DNA of 64,000 bases from Streptomyces sp. NBS 14/10 (GCF_002224125.1 NZ_NCSM01000057.1:133906-197905); one strand, 5' to 3'; positions 24,613 through 34,513 are shown, numbered from the stretch's first letter. Made by a program: numbers and translations. The notes: generated from the letters alone by a model not told the origin.

Positions 24613-27514
24613 AGTCGGCCTTGGCCGCGGGCTTCGTAGCCGCCTTGGCCGCCGTCGCCGTCTTCTTCGCCGCGGTCTTCTTGGCCGCGGTCGTCTTCTT
24701 GGCGGCGGTCTTCTTGGCGGTGGTCGTCTTCTTCGCCGCCGTCTTCTTGGCCGTCGTCGTCTTCTTGGCCGCCGCCTTCTTGGCGGTCTTCTTGGCCGGG
24801 CCCTTGGCGCGCTTCTCGGCCAGCAGCTCGTAGCCGCGCTCCGGGGTGATCGTCTCGACGTCGTCGTCGCGGCGCAGCGTCGCGTTGGTCTCGCCGTCGG
24901 TGACGTACGGGCCGAAGCGGCCGTCCTTGACGACGACCGGCCGCTCGCTGACCGGGTCGGTGCCCAGCTCCTTCAGCGGGGGCTTGGCCGCGGCCCGGCC
25001 GCGCTGCTTGGGCTGCGCGTAGATCGCGAGCGCCTGGTCGAGGGTGATCGTGAAGAGCTGATCCTCGCTTTCGAGCGAGCGCGAGTCGGTGCCCTTCTTC
25101 AGATACGGGCCGTAGCGGCCGTTCTGTGCGGTGATCTCGACACCCTCGGCGTCGGTGCCCACCACGCGCGGCAGCGACATGAGCCGCAGCGCGTCCTCCA
25201 GGGTCACCGTGTCCAGGGACATCGACTTGAAGAGCGAGGCGGTGCGCGGCTTGACCGCGTTCTTGCCGGTCTTCGGGGTGTCCTCGGGCAGCACCTCGGT
25301 GACGTACGGACCGTAGCGGCCATCCTTGGCGACGATATTGCGGCCGGTCGCCGGGTCGGTGCCGAGCTCGAAGTCGCCGCTCGGCTTGGCGAGCAGTTCC
25401 TCCGCGTACTCGACGGTCAGCTCGTCCGGCGGCAGGTCGTCGGGCACGTCCGCGCGCTGTCCGGTCGCGCCCTCGGCCTCGGTCGGCCGCTCGACGTACG
25501 GGCCGTAGCGGCCGACCCGCAGCACGATGCCGTCGCCCACAGGGAAGGAGGAGATCTCGCGGGCGTCGATCGCGCCGAGGTCGGTGACCAGGTCCTTCAG
25601 GCCGCCGAGGTGGTCGCCGTCGCCGTTTCCGGCATCGGCCGCGCCGCCCACGGCTCCCGGTGCGGCGCCGCTCTCGGCGCCGGGCGCGGTGGCCCCGCCC
25701 CCGGGCTCGGTGGCGCTCTCACCGAAGTAGAAGCGCTTGAGCCACGGCACGGCCTGGGCCTCGCCGCGCGCGATGCGGTCGAGGTCGTCCTCCATCTTGG
25801 CGGTGAAGTCGTAGTCGACCAGCCGGCCGAAGTGCTTCTCCAGCAGGTTGACCACGGCGAAGCTCAGGAAGGACGGGACCAGCGCGGTGCCCTTCTTGAA
25901 CACATAGCCGCGGTCCAGGATGGTCCCGATGATCGAGGCGTAGGTCGAGGGGCGACCGATCTCGCGCTCTTCGAGCTCCTTGACCAGCGATGCCTCGGTG
26001 TAGCGGGCCGGGGGCTTGGTGGCGTGGCCGTCGGCGGTGATCTCCTGGGCGGCCAGCCGGTCGCCCTCGGCGACCTGCGGCAGGCGCCGCTCGCGGTCGT
26101 CGAGCTCGGCGTTCGGGTCGTCCGCGCCCTCCACATAGGCCTTCATAAAGCCATGGAAGGTGATCGTCTTACCGGAGGCGGAGAACTCGGCGTCACGGCC
26201 GTCGCTCGCCCGGCCGCCGATCTTGACGGTGACGGAGTTGCCGACCGCGTCCTTCATCTGGGAGGCGACGGTCCGCTTCCAGATCAGCTCGTACAGCCGG
26301 AACTGATCGCCGCTGAGGCCGGTCTCCGCCGGGGTGCGGAAGCGGTCACCCGAGGGGCGGATGGCCTCGTGGGCCTCCTGGGCGTTCTTGACCTTGCCCG
26401 CGTAGGTGCGCGGCTTGTCCGGCAGGAAATTGGCGCCGTACAGCTGGGTGACCTGCGCCCGGGCCGCCGCCACCGCCGTCTCGGACAGGGTGGTGGAGTC
26501 CGTACGCATATAGGTGATGAAGCCGTTCTCGTACAGCTTCTGCGCCACCTGCATGGTCGCCTTGGCGCCGAAGCCCAGCTTGCGGCTGGCCTCCTGCTGC
26601 AGGGTGGTGGTACGGAACGGGGCGTACGGCGAGCGGCGGTACGGCTTGGACTCGACGGAACGCACCGTGAAGGCGGTGTCCGCGAGGGCCGTGACCAGCC
26701 CGCGGGCCCCCGCCTCGTCCAGGTGCAGGACCTGGGCGCCGCCCTTGAGCTGCCCGGTCGAGGTGAAGTCGCGGCCCTGGGCGACACGGCGGCCGTCGAC
26801 GGCGGTCAGCCGGGCGCCGAAGGTGCCGGGGTCGCTGGTGTCACCGGTCCGGCCGGTCGCGAAAACGCCGGTCAGGTCCCAGTACTCGGCGGAGCGGAAG
26901 GCGATGCGGTCGCGCTCGCGCTCGACGACCAGGCGGGTGGCCACCGACTGGACGCGGCCCGCGGACAGGCCGCGCATGACCTTCTTCCACAGGACCGGCG
27001 AGACCTCGTAGCCGTAGAGGCGGTCGAGGATACGGCGGGTCTCCTGGGCGTCGACCAGCCGCTGGTTCAGCTCGCGCGGATTGGCGACGGCGGCGCGGAT
27101 CGCGTCCTTGGTGATCTCGTGGAAGACCATCCGGCGCACCGGCACCTTGGGCTTGAGCACCTGCTGGAGGTGCCAGGCGATGGCCTCGCCCTCGCGGTCC
27201 TCATCGGTGGCCAGGAAGAGCTCGTCCGAGTCGGCGAGCAGTTCCTTGAGCTTCCTGACCTGGCTTTTCTTGTCAGCGTTGACGACATAGACAGGCTGGA
27301 AGTCGTGTTCGACGTCCACACCGAGGCGGCGGACCTCCCCGGTGTACTGGTCGGGCACCTCGGCCGCACCGTTCGGCAGGTCCCTGATGTGCCCGACGCT
27401 GGCTTCGACGACGTAGCCCGGGCCGAGATAGCCCTTGATCGTCTTCGCCTTGGCAGGCGACTCGACGATGACGAGTCGGCGGCCGCCCTGTGCGGTCTCG
27501 CTGGTCGGGGACAA
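24611..27514 (-). CDS. topA: DNA topoisomerase I
   Basis: This is a 967-residue type IA topoisomerase that relaxes negative supercoils. It starts with the TOPRIM segment LVIVESPAKAKTIKGYLGPG, and DEDREGEA carries the metal-binding acids. The active-site Tyr is in GFITYMRTDSTT (about 335). The C-terminus has no zinc fingers but four GPY repeats (RYGPYVERP, RYGPYVTEV, RYGPYLKKG, RFGPYVTDG) and then a tail of about 60 Lys/Ala/Thr residues (AAKKTTTAKK), a DNA-binding tail as in other actinobacterial TopA. The start appears to be TTG at 27514 (reads SPTSETAQGGRR after Met), supported by similarity to S. coelicolor TopA as I recall it. GAGAAGAG lies upstream. Confidence 0.95.
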   Translation of the reverse strand: MSPTSETAQGGRRLVIVESPAKAKTIKGYLGPGYVVEASVGHIRDLPNGAAEVPDQYTGEVRRLGVDVEHDFQPVYVVNADKKSQVRKLKELLADSDELFLATDEDREGEAIAWHLQQVLKPKVPVRRMVFHEITKDAIRAAVANPRELNQRLVDAQETRRILDRLYGYEVSPVLWKKVMRGLSAGRVQSVATRLVVERERDRIAFRSAEYWDLTGVFATGRTGDTSDPGTFGARLTAVDGRRVAQGRDFTSTGQLKGGAQVLHLDEAGARGLVTALADTAFTVRSVESKPYRRSPYAPFRTTTLQQEASRKLGFGAKATMQVAQKLYENGFITYMRTDSTTLSETAVAAARAQVTQLYGANFLPDKPRTYAGKVKNAQEAHEAIRPSGDRFRTPAETGLSGDQFRLYELIWKRTVASQMKDAVGNSVTVKIGGRASDGRDAEFSASGKTITFHGFMKAYVEGADDPNAELDDRERRLPQVAEGDRLAAQEITADGHATKPPARYTEASLVKELEEREIGRPSTYASIIGTILDRGYVFKKGTALVPSFLSFAVVNLLEKHFGRLVDYDFTAKMEDDLDRIARGEAQAVPWLKRFYFGESATEPGGGATAPGAESGAAPGAVGGAADAGNGDGDHLGGLKDLVTDLGAIDAREISSFPVGDGIVLRVGRYGPYVERPTEAEGATGQRADVPDDLPPDELTVEYAEELLAKPSGDFELGTDPATGRNIVAKDGRYGPYVTEVLPEDTPKTGKNAVKPRTASLFKSMSLDTVTLEDALRLMSLPRVVGTDAEGVEITAQNGRYGPYLKKGTDSRSLESEDQLFTITLDQALAIYAQPKQRGRAAAKPPLKELGTDPVSERPVVVKDGRFGPYVTDGETNATLRRDDDVETITPERGYELLAEKRAKGPAKKTAKKAAAKKTTTAKKTAAKKTTTAKKTAAKKTTAAKKTAAKKTATAAKAATKPAAKAD

Positions 27515-27599
27515 CTTCGCTCTTCTCTCCGGTCGACGCTCGGTGAACGGGCACTACTCACGGGTTACGCGTACACGTACACCACTACGGTGACGCTGC

Positions 27600-27632
27600 G
27601 GAGTGTGACGGTACCTCCCGGCCCCGTGTCAA
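27600..27632 (-). promoter_or_regulatory. Possible topA promoter
   Basis: On the minus strand, TTGACA (27632-27627) is followed after 18 bases by TCACACT, about 90 bases upstream of the topA start. The -35 match is perfect and the -10 is weak. Supercoiling control of topA is known in Streptomyces, but no specific element is visible. Confidence 0.35.
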
Positions 27633-27724
27633 ACGGAAAAAGCCCGCAACGCCACTCGAACGGTAACCCGACAAGCGTCCTGTCTGCCGCCCGGACCGGC
27701 ACTCGGCGCCTCACAAGGGCCCTG

Positions 27725-27922
27725 TCAGGCGTAAACCAGGCACCAGATCCCGCCGCCCAGCGCGGCGGTGCCGAAGAGAACGGAGAGGACCGCGGAAGCG
27801 ACAGGGCTCACACCGTGCGCGACCGGCGCACGCAGCCGCGTTCGCGCCGCTGTCCACAGCAGCAGCGCGGCGCCGAACACGACAAATGCCGTACCGGCGA
27901 AGATCGCGGGTCCCCTCTCCAT
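27725..27922 (-). CDS. Small membrane protein, two helices
   Basis: This gene encodes 65 residues, almost all in two hydrophobic helices (AIFAGTAFVVFGAALLLWTA and SVLFGTAALGGGIWCLVYA) joined by a basic loop. The ATG at 27922 (MERGPAIF) is chosen over 27979, whose added residues are not membrane-like. It lies between topA and the methyltransferase gene on the same strand. The function is unknown; a small membrane gene at this place is, as far as I recall, usual in Streptomyces. Confidence 0.6.
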   Translation of the reverse strand: MERGPAIFAGTAFVVFGAALLLWTAARTRLRAPVAHGVSPVASAVLSVLFGTAALGGGIWCLVYA

Positions 27923-28156
27923 GGGCAGAGCGTGGCACCCATGGAAGGCGTACGCGCGAACCACGGGTGAACAGCGCACGACCCGACCTTCCGGCGCTTC
28001 CGGCCATGATCACGCCCCCGAGTGGCAACTTCTTGCCATCCGGGCGGCTCCCGGAGCGTCGCACGCGCTCCGGCGCACTACCCCCCGCTCCCCCATCCGT
28101 CCACTGGCTCATCCATCGGCTGCTCCCCTCCGTCCGTCGCGTCGGCTCGTCCGCGA

Positions 28157-29722
28157 CTAATCCACTGCCCCGTCCATCGGCTCGTCCACCGGATGCAGGA
28201 ACCCCTGCTCGACCAGAAGGCGGATCGAGTCGGGGGTACGGTCGCGCAGCACCACCGGGTCCTCGCCGAGCAGCTGGGCGATCGCGTCCAGGATCCGGCC
28301 CGCGCTGAGCGTGCCGTCGCACACCCCCGCGAACCCCGCGCCGACCGTGTCCACCTTCGTCGCCCGCCGCATGCCACGGTTCTGACGGAGCACCACATGC
28401 TCGGGGTCCTCCGCCCCGGGCAGCCCCACCTGCTCCTGGACGACCTCGTCGGCCAGCCGGAAGCGGGCGGCCAGCAGCGCCGCGTCGTCGTGCGTACGAA
28501 GGAAGTCCTGCCGCGCGAAGTGGCCCACGACCGCGTCCCCCAGCGGCTGCTCCACGGGGTGCGGCCACTCCTCCGCTGTCACGGCGGGGCGGTCGGCCCC
28601 GGACTTGCGCAGGGTGATCCAACCGAACCCGACAGCCCTGGTCTTACGGGCCTCGAACTCCTCCAGCCAGGCGTCGTACCGCGCGGCGTACTCGGCGGGG
28701 CCGGCGAGATGCGCGCCGGCGTCCCGCAGCCACAACTCGGCGTACTGCGTGATGTCCTGCACCTCGCGCTGCACGATCCACGCATCGCATCCGCTGGGCA
28801 CCCAGGAGGCGATCCGCTCGCGCCAGTCCTCCCCCTCCACGTGCTGCCAGTTGGCCAGCAGCTGGCACCAACCGCCGTCGGTGAGATGGGCGGCGGACCG
28901 CTGGACCAGGGTGCGGCACAGATCGTCGCCGGACATCCCGCCGTCCCGGTAGACCAGCCGGTCCCGCCCGGAGGAAGGCGGCGAGATCACGAAGGGCGGA
29001 TTGGAGACGATCAGGTCGTACGTCTCGTCGGCGACCGGCTCGAAGAGCGAGCCCTCCCGCAGATCGGGCTCCGCCGCGCCGGACAGGGCGAGGGTCAGCC
29101 GCGCGATGCGCAGGGCGCGCGGATTGGTGTCCGTGGCGGTCACGGAGGCGGCGTGACGGGAGGCGTGCAGCGCTTGGATGCCCGAGCCGGTGCCCAGGTC
29201 GAGGGCCCGGGCCACCGGGGCGCGGACGGTGAGACCGGCGAGGGTCGTGGACGCCCCGCCGACCCCGAGGACGAGCCCGGAGCGGTCCACGCCGCCCGGC
29301 GCGCCCCCGGGCCCGCCGATGCCTCCCGCGCCGCCCACCGCGCAGCCCAGGTCGGAGACGATCCACCAGTCCTCGCCCTGCGGGCCGCCGTACGGGCGCA
29401 CGTCCACCGTCGCCCGCACCTCGTCGCCGTCGCGCACCAGCCAGCCGTCGGCGAGGCAGTCCTCGGCGGGCAGGGCGGCGGCCGCCCGCCTGTACGCCAC
29501 CGGGCGCTGCAGCAGGAAGAGCCGCACCAGCGTCTCCAGCGGGCTGTCGCCGCGCGTGGCGCGCAGGGCGGGGACGGTCTCGCTGCGCGCCAGGGCGGCG
29601 TAGGCGGGCGCGCCGAGCAGGTCCAGCAGGCCGTCGGCGGTGAAGGCGGCGGCCAGCAGCGCGCCGCGCAGGCGGGCGATGCGCTCGGGGTCGGCGGGGC
29701 TGGGGAGACGGTGCGTACTCAC
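28157..29722 (-). CDS. Class I SAM-dependent methyltransferase (HemK/RsmC-like fold)
   Basis: This gene encodes 521 residues. Residues 1-150 are an N-terminal alpha/beta domain of unknown role. The SAM-binding motif I is ALDLGTGSGIQAL (about 175), followed by ATDTNPRALRIA and the catalytic-type motif VSNPPFVIS (about 240). The NPPF tetrad is the mark of N-methyltransferases acting on amide or amino groups of nucleotides or Gln side chains (PrmC, RsmC and relatives). The C-terminal 150 residues resemble no domain I can name. The target is unknown. In the N-terminal half a Gly-rich insert GGAGGIGGPGGAPGG is probably a flexible loop. Confidence 0.85.
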   Translation of the reverse strand: MSTHRLPSPADPERIARLRGALLAAAFTADGLLDLLGAPAYAALARSETVPALRATRGDSPLETLVRLFLLQRPVAYRRAAAALPAEDCLADGWLVRDGDEVRATVDVRPYGGPQGEDWWIVSDLGCAVGGAGGIGGPGGAPGGVDRSGLVLGVGGASTTLAGLTVRAPVARALDLGTGSGIQALHASRHAASVTATDTNPRALRIARLTLALSGAAEPDLREGSLFEPVADETYDLIVSNPPFVISPPSSGRDRLVYRDGGMSGDDLCRTLVQRSAAHLTDGGWCQLLANWQHVEGEDWRERIASWVPSGCDAWIVQREVQDITQYAELWLRDAGAHLAGPAEYAARYDAWLEEFEARKTRAVGFGWITLRKSGADRPAVTAEEWPHPVEQPLGDAVVGHFARQDFLRTHDDAALLAARFRLADEVVQEQVGLPGAEDPEHVVLRQNRGMRRATKVDTVGAGFAGVCDGTLSAGRILDAIAQLLGEDPVVLRDRTPDSIRLLVEQGFLHPVDEPMDGAVD

Positions 29723-29948
29723 GCCCCCATTGTCGGGGGCACCACTGACAGCGGGCGACGCCGGGCCGGGGCAGTTGGGGGGTCGCGCCTGCTGGTTGGC
29801 GGCCGGCGGCGGGGGCAGGGGCGGCGCCCGGCCGTTGTCGCGGGTCGGCGGCGGGCAGCGGGCGGCGGGCGGCGCTGTTGTGAGGGCGCGCCGCCCGCGC
29901 GGTGACGACGGTTGCGTCGGTTAACGACAGTTGCGTCGGCTGCGTCGG

Positions 29949-30524
29949 TCAGGACGGCGACGCGGTGCTGGTGCCCTTGGGCTTCTGGCAGCCGGGCTGC
30001 TTGGCCATCGCCTTGCCGACCTCACCCTCCTGCAGCTTCTGCAGGGCCTTGTCACCCGAATTGCTGAGCGTCTTGAGGTCGTCGGCGATGCTGTTGAGGC
30101 CCGCGGCGAACTTCGCCTTGTCCGAGGTGTCGAGCTTGTCGACGGCCGTCTGGAGGTCCTTGTACGCCTTGGAGGTGCTGTTCAGCTCCTTGACCGCCTG
30201 CTTCTGGGTCTGCTCGCCGCCCTTGACGGGCGGGGCGCCCGCGTTCTGCACCGCCTTGCCGAGCGCCGCGTACGCCTCGGAGATATCGCCGAATGCCTGG
30301 GAGTCGGTCTGTTGAAGCTTCTTGGAGTCCGGTTCATCGGACGCACCCTGGATCGCGGCGTTGGCACTCTGGATCTTCTTCAGCTGCGGCTGCACCTCGT
30401 CGCAGACCTTCTTGGCCCAGTCGTTGACCTCTTTGTTGCTCTCGCCCCCGCCGCCTCCGCAGCCGGTCAGCGCCACGACGAGTGCCGCACCGCCGGACAG
30501 TGCCGCCACAAGCTTCTTGTTCAC
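29949..30524 (-). CDS. Small secreted lipoprotein, helical
   Basis: This gene encodes 191 residues. The signal NKKLVAALSGGAALVVALTGC ends in a lipobox, so it is a lipoprotein anchored outside the membrane. The mature part is charged and helical (KLQQTDSQAFGDISEAY, KDLQTAVDKLDTSDKAKFAAGLNSIADDLK), compatible with a coiled helical bundle. It has two Cys besides the lipid one (KKVCDEV, QPGCQ). The GTG at 30524 is preferred over the ATG at 30542 because GGAAGGG sits 8 bases upstream. The function is unknown. It lies between the methyltransferase and hppA in a conserved order. Confidence 0.75.
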   Translation of the reverse strand: MNKKLVAALSGGAALVVALTGCGGGGGESNKEVNDWAKKVCDEVQPQLKKIQSANAAIQGASDEPDSKKLQQTDSQAFGDISEAYAALGKAVQNAGAPPVKGGEQTQKQAVKELNSTSKAYKDLQTAVDKLDTSDKAKFAAGLNSIADDLKTLSNSGDKALQKLQEGEVGKAMAKQPGCQKPKGTSTASPS

Positions 30525-30569
30525 CGGATTGGTCCCTTCCATGGCTCTTCTCGGCCCCGGAACATACAC

Positions 30570-30850
30570 GGCCGAGCGGCCGGGGCCCTGGGATGAGCGT
30601 CCCTTATGGGGCCTTCTGAAGCCATTTGAACCAAGCCAGGTGTGCTTTCCGCCTCACCTTGGGGCCAAACCCTGGGACCGGATCCTGAGCCCGGATCCTG
30701 TGCCCGGAAGGCTGTTCACGCCCGGAGCCTGAGCCCGGACGCGCTCACCCCGGGCCCGGACGCGGACACGGGCGGACGCGTGCCCACGCACGCTGTCCGC
30801 CCGCCTGTCGCAGGGCTCTCCCCCGCCGGCCCACGGCCCGCTCCCCCGGG
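30570..30850. other. Intergenic region between hppA and the lipoprotein gene
   Basis: This is 281 bp that holds the lipoprotein promoter side and the hppA 3' flank. Short degenerate repeats of GCCCGGA(T/G)CCTG occur at 30680-30735. No ORF here is convincing. Confidence 0.45.
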
Positions 30851-33304
30851 TCAGGACACCACCGCGGCGTCGGCTGACTTCCCCACCCGCTCGGAGTTGC
30901 CTTCGTCACCCACCGCGATACCGCGTCGCTTGGACATGTACACGGCTGCGATGATGATCAACAAGGCCAGCGTCGCGATCCCGGCGCGCAGGCCCGGGCT
31001 GGCGTTGTCGCCGTAGGAGAACTTCACGACCGCCGGGGCGATCAGCAGCGCCACCAGGTTCATGACCTTCAGCAGCGGGTTGATCGCCGGGCCGGCCGTG
31101 TCCTTGAACGGGTCGCCGACCGTGTCGCCGATCACCGTCGCCGCATGCGCCTCGCTGCCCTTGCCGCCGTGGTGGCCGTCCTCCACCAGCTTCTTCGCGT
31201 TGTCCCACGCGCCGCCGGAGTTCGCCAGGAAGACCGCCATCAACGTCCCGGTGCCGATCGCGCCGGCCAGGAACGAGCCGAGCGCGCCGACCCCGAAGGT
31301 GAACCCGACCGCGATCGGTGCCAGCACTGCGAGCAGCCCGGGCGTGGCGAGCTCGCGCAGCGCGTCCTTGGTACAGATGTCGACGACCCGCCCGTACTCG
31401 GGCGTCTCGCTGTAGTCCATGATCCCGGGCTTCTCGCGGAACTGCCGCCGCACCTCGAAGACCACGGCGCCCGCGGACCGCGACACCGCGTTGATCGCCA
31501 GCCCCGAGAAGAGGAAGACGACGGCGGCGCCGAGGACGAGCCCGACGAGGTTGTTCGGCTGCGAGATGTCCAGGCTCAGGTTCATCTTCCCGGCCACGGT
31601 CGTACGCGTCTCGGCGATCGCCTCCGCGATGGCGTCGCGGTACGAGCCGAAGAGCGCGGCGGCGGCGAGCACCGCCGTGGCGATGGCGATGCCCTTGGTG
31701 ATCGCCTTGGTGGTGTTGCCGACCGCGTCAAGGTCGGTGAGCACCTGCGCGCCCGCGCCCTCGACATCGCCGGACATCTCGGCGATGCCCTGGGCGTTGT
31801 CGGAGACCGGGCCGAAGGTGTCCATGGCGACGATGACGCCCACGGTGGTGAGCAGGCCGGTGCCTGCCAGCGCGACCGCGAACAGCGCCAGCATGATCGA
31901 GGTGCCGCCGAGCAGGAACGCGCCGTAGACGCTGAGGCCGATCAGCACCGCCGAGTACACCGCGGACTCCAGCCCGAGCGAGATCCCGGAGAGCACGACC
32001 GTGGCGGGACCGGTCAGGGACGTCTTGCCGATGTCCCGTACCGGCCGCCGGGTGGTCTCGGTGAAGTAGCCGGTGAGCTGCTGGATGAGCGCGGCGAGCA
32101 CGATGCCGATGGCGACGGCGACGAGCGCGAGTACGCGCGGGTCCCCGCCGTGGCCGAGGATCGCGCGGTCGGTGACCCCGTCCAGGTCCGCGTAGCTGGA
32201 CGGCAGATAGGCGAAGACCGCGGCCGCGACCAGCGCCAGTGAGATCACCGCGGAGATGAAGAAGCCGCGGTTGATGGCGCTCATGCCGCTGCGGTCGGAG
32301 CGCCGCGGGGCCACCGCGAAGATGCCGATCATGGCGGTGACCACGCCGATGGCCGGGACCAGCAGCGGGAACGCCAGGCCCGAGTCGCCGAAGGCGGCCT
32401 TGCCGAGGATCAGCGCGGCGACCAGGGTCACGGCGTACGACTCGAACAGGTCAGCCGCCATGCCCGCGCAGTCCCCGACGTTGTCGCCGACGTTGTCCGC
32501 GATGGTCGCGGCATTGCGCGGGTCGTCCTCGGGGATGCCCTTCTCGACCTTGCCGACGAGGTCGGCACCGACGTCGGCGGCCTTGGTGAAGATGCCGCCG
32601 CCGACACGCATGAACATCGCGATCAGGGCCGCGCCCAGGCCGAAGCCTTCGAGCACCTTGGGTGCGTCGGCCGCGTAGACCAGCACCACGCAGGAGGCGC
32701 CGAGCAGGCCGAGACCGACGGTGAACATGCCGACCACGCCGCCTGTGCGGAATGCGATCTTCATGGCCTTGTGCGAGACGGCCGTCAGATCGACACCCGA
32801 TTCGCCCCCGGACGGGGGCGTGGGAGAGGGAGAACTCCCATTCACGGGAGCCGCCCCGGACGGCTTCTCCGGTGTCGCCTCACGGGCGGCGGCCGCGACC
32901 CGCACATTGCTGCGCACCGCGAGCCACATCCCGATATAGCCAGTGGCCGCCGAGAATCCGGCGCCGATCAGAAAGAACACCGATCGCCCGATGCGCTGCT
33001 TCCAGTCGTCCGCCGGCAACAGCATGAGCAGGAAGAACACCACGACGGCGAATACGCCGAGAGTACGCAGCTGCCGGGCCAGGTAGGCATTCGCGCCTTC
33101 CTGGACCGCCGCGGCGATCTTCTTCATGGTGTCGGTGCCCTCGCCGGCCGCGAGCACTTGTCGTACCAGCATCACCGCGACCGCGAGTGCCGCCACCGCG
33201 ACCGCGGCGATCACCAGCACGATCACTCTGTTGTCATCGGTCAGTTCTGCGGCGGCCAGGGTTGGGGGAAGGTCCAGTGGATGAGGGGTGAGTTGCCCCG
33301 CCAT
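30851..33304 (-). CDS. hppA: Membrane-bound proton-translocating pyrophosphatase
   Basis: This gene encodes 817 residues and about 16 helices. It couples hydrolysis of pyrophosphate to proton export. The substrate-site motif KAADVGADLVGKVEKGIPEDD and the second motif DNVGDNVGDCAGMAADLFESY (written here as two overlapping parts of one signature) are intact. In VGNTTKAITKG residue 533 is Lys, the position that marks K+-independent enzymes (K+-dependent ones carry Ala). An insert of Pro/Ser/Gly at 150-170 lies in the first loops. The ATG at 33304 follows AAGGAGGACGA. It stands upstream of nothing co-directional within 280 bp. Confidence 0.95.
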   Translation of the reverse strand: MAGQLTPHPLDLPPTLAAAELTDDNRVIVLVIAAVAVAALAVAVMLVRQVLAAGEGTDTMKKIAAAVQEGANAYLARQLRTLGVFAVVVFFLLMLLPADDWKQRIGRSVFFLIGAGFSAATGYIGMWLAVRSNVRVAAAAREATPEKPSGAAPVNGSSPSPTPPSGGESGVDLTAVSHKAMKIAFRTGGVVGMFTVGLGLLGASCVVLVYAADAPKVLEGFGLGAALIAMFMRVGGGIFTKAADVGADLVGKVEKGIPEDDPRNAATIADNVGDNVGDCAGMAADLFESYAVTLVAALILGKAAFGDSGLAFPLLVPAIGVVTAMIGIFAVAPRRSDRSGMSAINRGFFISAVISLALVAAAVFAYLPSSYADLDGVTDRAILGHGGDPRVLALVAVAIGIVLAALIQQLTGYFTETTRRPVRDIGKTSLTGPATVVLSGISLGLESAVYSAVLIGLSVYGAFLLGGTSIMLALFAVALAGTGLLTTVGVIVAMDTFGPVSDNAQGIAEMSGDVEGAGAQVLTDLDAVGNTTKAITKGIAIATAVLAAAALFGSYRDAIAEAIAETRTTVAGKMNLSLDISQPNNLVGLVLGAAVVFLFSGLAINAVSRSAGAVVFEVRRQFREKPGIMDYSETPEYGRVVDICTKDALRELATPGLLAVLAPIAVGFTFGVGALGSFLAGAIGTGTLMAVFLANSGGAWDNAKKLVEDGHHGGKGSEAHAATVIGDTVGDPFKDTAGPAINPLLKVMNLVALLIAPAVVKFSYGDNASPGLRAGIATLALLIIIAAVYMSKRRGIAVGDEGNSERVGKSADAAVVS

Positions 33305-33565
33305 TCGTCCTCCTTGACGTTTGGCACATGGGCGCGCAGCAGTTCTGCGACCGCAGAAGAGCCGCCACGCTCAGGCGTCCTGAGCTCAAGATGTGGACGG
33401 ATTGTAGGGAGCGGCACCAGATCAAAACAGGGCGCCGGAATAGGAATTCGCCTGCACCAGCGAAGATCAATAGGTTTCGGCCTCAGTAATTCCCTCGGAT
33501 GAAGGAAGGCACCTAATTCGCTGACGCATAGATAATGATCTCTATAAACGATCTCAGTGTCATAT

Positions 33566-33600
33566 AAAAAGCCCTGCTCAGCGCATGGCCAGAGCAGGGC
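33566..33600 (-). terminator. Rho-independent terminator after the anti-sigma gene
   Basis: A 9-bp stem GCCCTGCTC/GAGCAGGGC with a 12-base loop is followed on the minus strand by TTTTT and an AT-rich stretch. It lies about 50 bp after the anti-sigma stop and ends the bldG operon. The remaining 33305-33565 is AT-rich and probably holds the hppA promoter. Confidence 0.88.
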
Positions 33601-33650
33601 AGAGCACCCTGCGCCGACGTCCGCTATGGACCCCGGCGCGAGCGGTGGAG

Positions 33651-34085
33651 CTACGGCAGAAGGGACTGGGGAGCGGTGGGCCAGCTCATCCGAATACGGC
33701 CGCCGGTCTCGCTCGTCGTCACCTCGACGTCGTCGACCAGCCCGCTGATGACCGCGAGCCCCATCTCGTCCTCTCCCTCGGCCGCCGGCTCCTCGTCCAC
33801 GTCGGGATGGGAGCCGGGCGTCAGCCCGGCGGATGTCGGCGACTCGTCGCCGACCTCGATGGAGAACTTCTTCTCCTCGTCGGTCAGGACCACCCGCACC
33901 GGGGCCTCCACCCCATTGCTCAGGTGGAGCCCGACCGCGCGCGTGCATGCCTCGCCGACCGCAAGCCGCACCTCGTCGAGCACGGCCTCGTCCACCCCGG
34001 CCCGACGCGCCACGGCCGCCGCCACCAGGCGTGCGGTTCTGACGTGCTCGGGCAGGGCACTGAAGCGGAGTTCGACGGTGGCCAT
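33651..34085 (-). CDS. Anti-sigma factor, RsbW/SpoIIAB-like ATPase
   Basis: This gene encodes 144 residues with an HATPase_c fold of the serine-kinase anti-sigma type. The N box is DEVRLAVGEACTRAVGLH, followed by the GDESPTSAG region and EDEMGLAVISGLVDDVEV. An acidic Pro/Glu-rich insert (GSHPDVDEEPAAEGED) precedes the last motif. It is expected to bind a sigma factor and phosphorylate or bind the BldG antagonist encoded 86 bp upstream. The ATG at 34085 (MATVELRF) is the natural start; the longer frame lacks a ribosome site. The product matches the bldG partner gene of S. coelicolor by context. Confidence 0.9.
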   Translation of the reverse strand: MATVELRFSALPEHVRTARLVAAAVARRAGVDEAVLDEVRLAVGEACTRAVGLHLSNGVEAPVRVVLTDEEKKFSIEVGDESPTSAGLTPGSHPDVDEEPAAEGEDEMGLAVISGLVDDVEVTTSETGGRIRMSWPTAPQSLLP

Positions 34086-34171
34086 GCCATCCCCCTCGGG
34101 CGTATGGGCGTGCATCTCAGGGGGCCGGGCGGAGCCGCCCGGTACCCCCTCGTTCTTCCGGTGGTGGCTGA

Positions 34172-34513
34172 TCAGTCGGTCGCCGCGACGGCGTCATCGA
34201 CCGAGGTGTGAATCGGGAACACCTTGGTCAGACCGGTGATACGGAAGATCTTGAGAATGCGCTCCTGGTTGCAGACGAGGCGTAGCGAGCCCTCATGGGC
34301 CCGCACTCGCTTGAGCCCGCCGACGAGCACGCCGAGTCCGGTGGAGTCGAGGAAGTCGACGCCCTCCATGTCGACGACCAAGTGGTAATTGCCGTCGTTG
34401 ACAAGCTCGACCAGCTGCTCGCGCAGCTTGGGCGCGGTGTATACATCAATCTCGCCACCGACCTCGACGACCGTGCGGTCGCCAACGGTCCGGGTCGACA
34501 GGGACAGGTCCAC
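34172..34513 (-). CDS. bldG: Anti-sigma factor antagonist BldG
   Basis: This is a 113-residue STAS-domain protein. It reads [20 protein letters not shown] at the N-terminus, and the phosphorylated Ser lies in [14 protein letters not shown]. The sequence is nearly identical to S. coelicolor BldG as I remember it. It releases sigma factors from anti-sigma proteins and is needed for aerial hyphae and antibiotic production. The GTG at 34513 is chosen because GGAGG lies 6 bases upstream. It is co-directional with the anti-sigma gene (86-bp gap) and divergent from the helicase gene (54 bp). Confidence 0.97.
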   Translation of the reverse strand: MDLSLSTRTVGDRTVVEVGGEIDVYTAPKLREQLVELVNDGNYHLVVDMEGVDFLDSTGLGVLVGGLKRVRAHEGSLRLVCNQERILKIFRITGLTKVFPIHTSVDDAVAATD

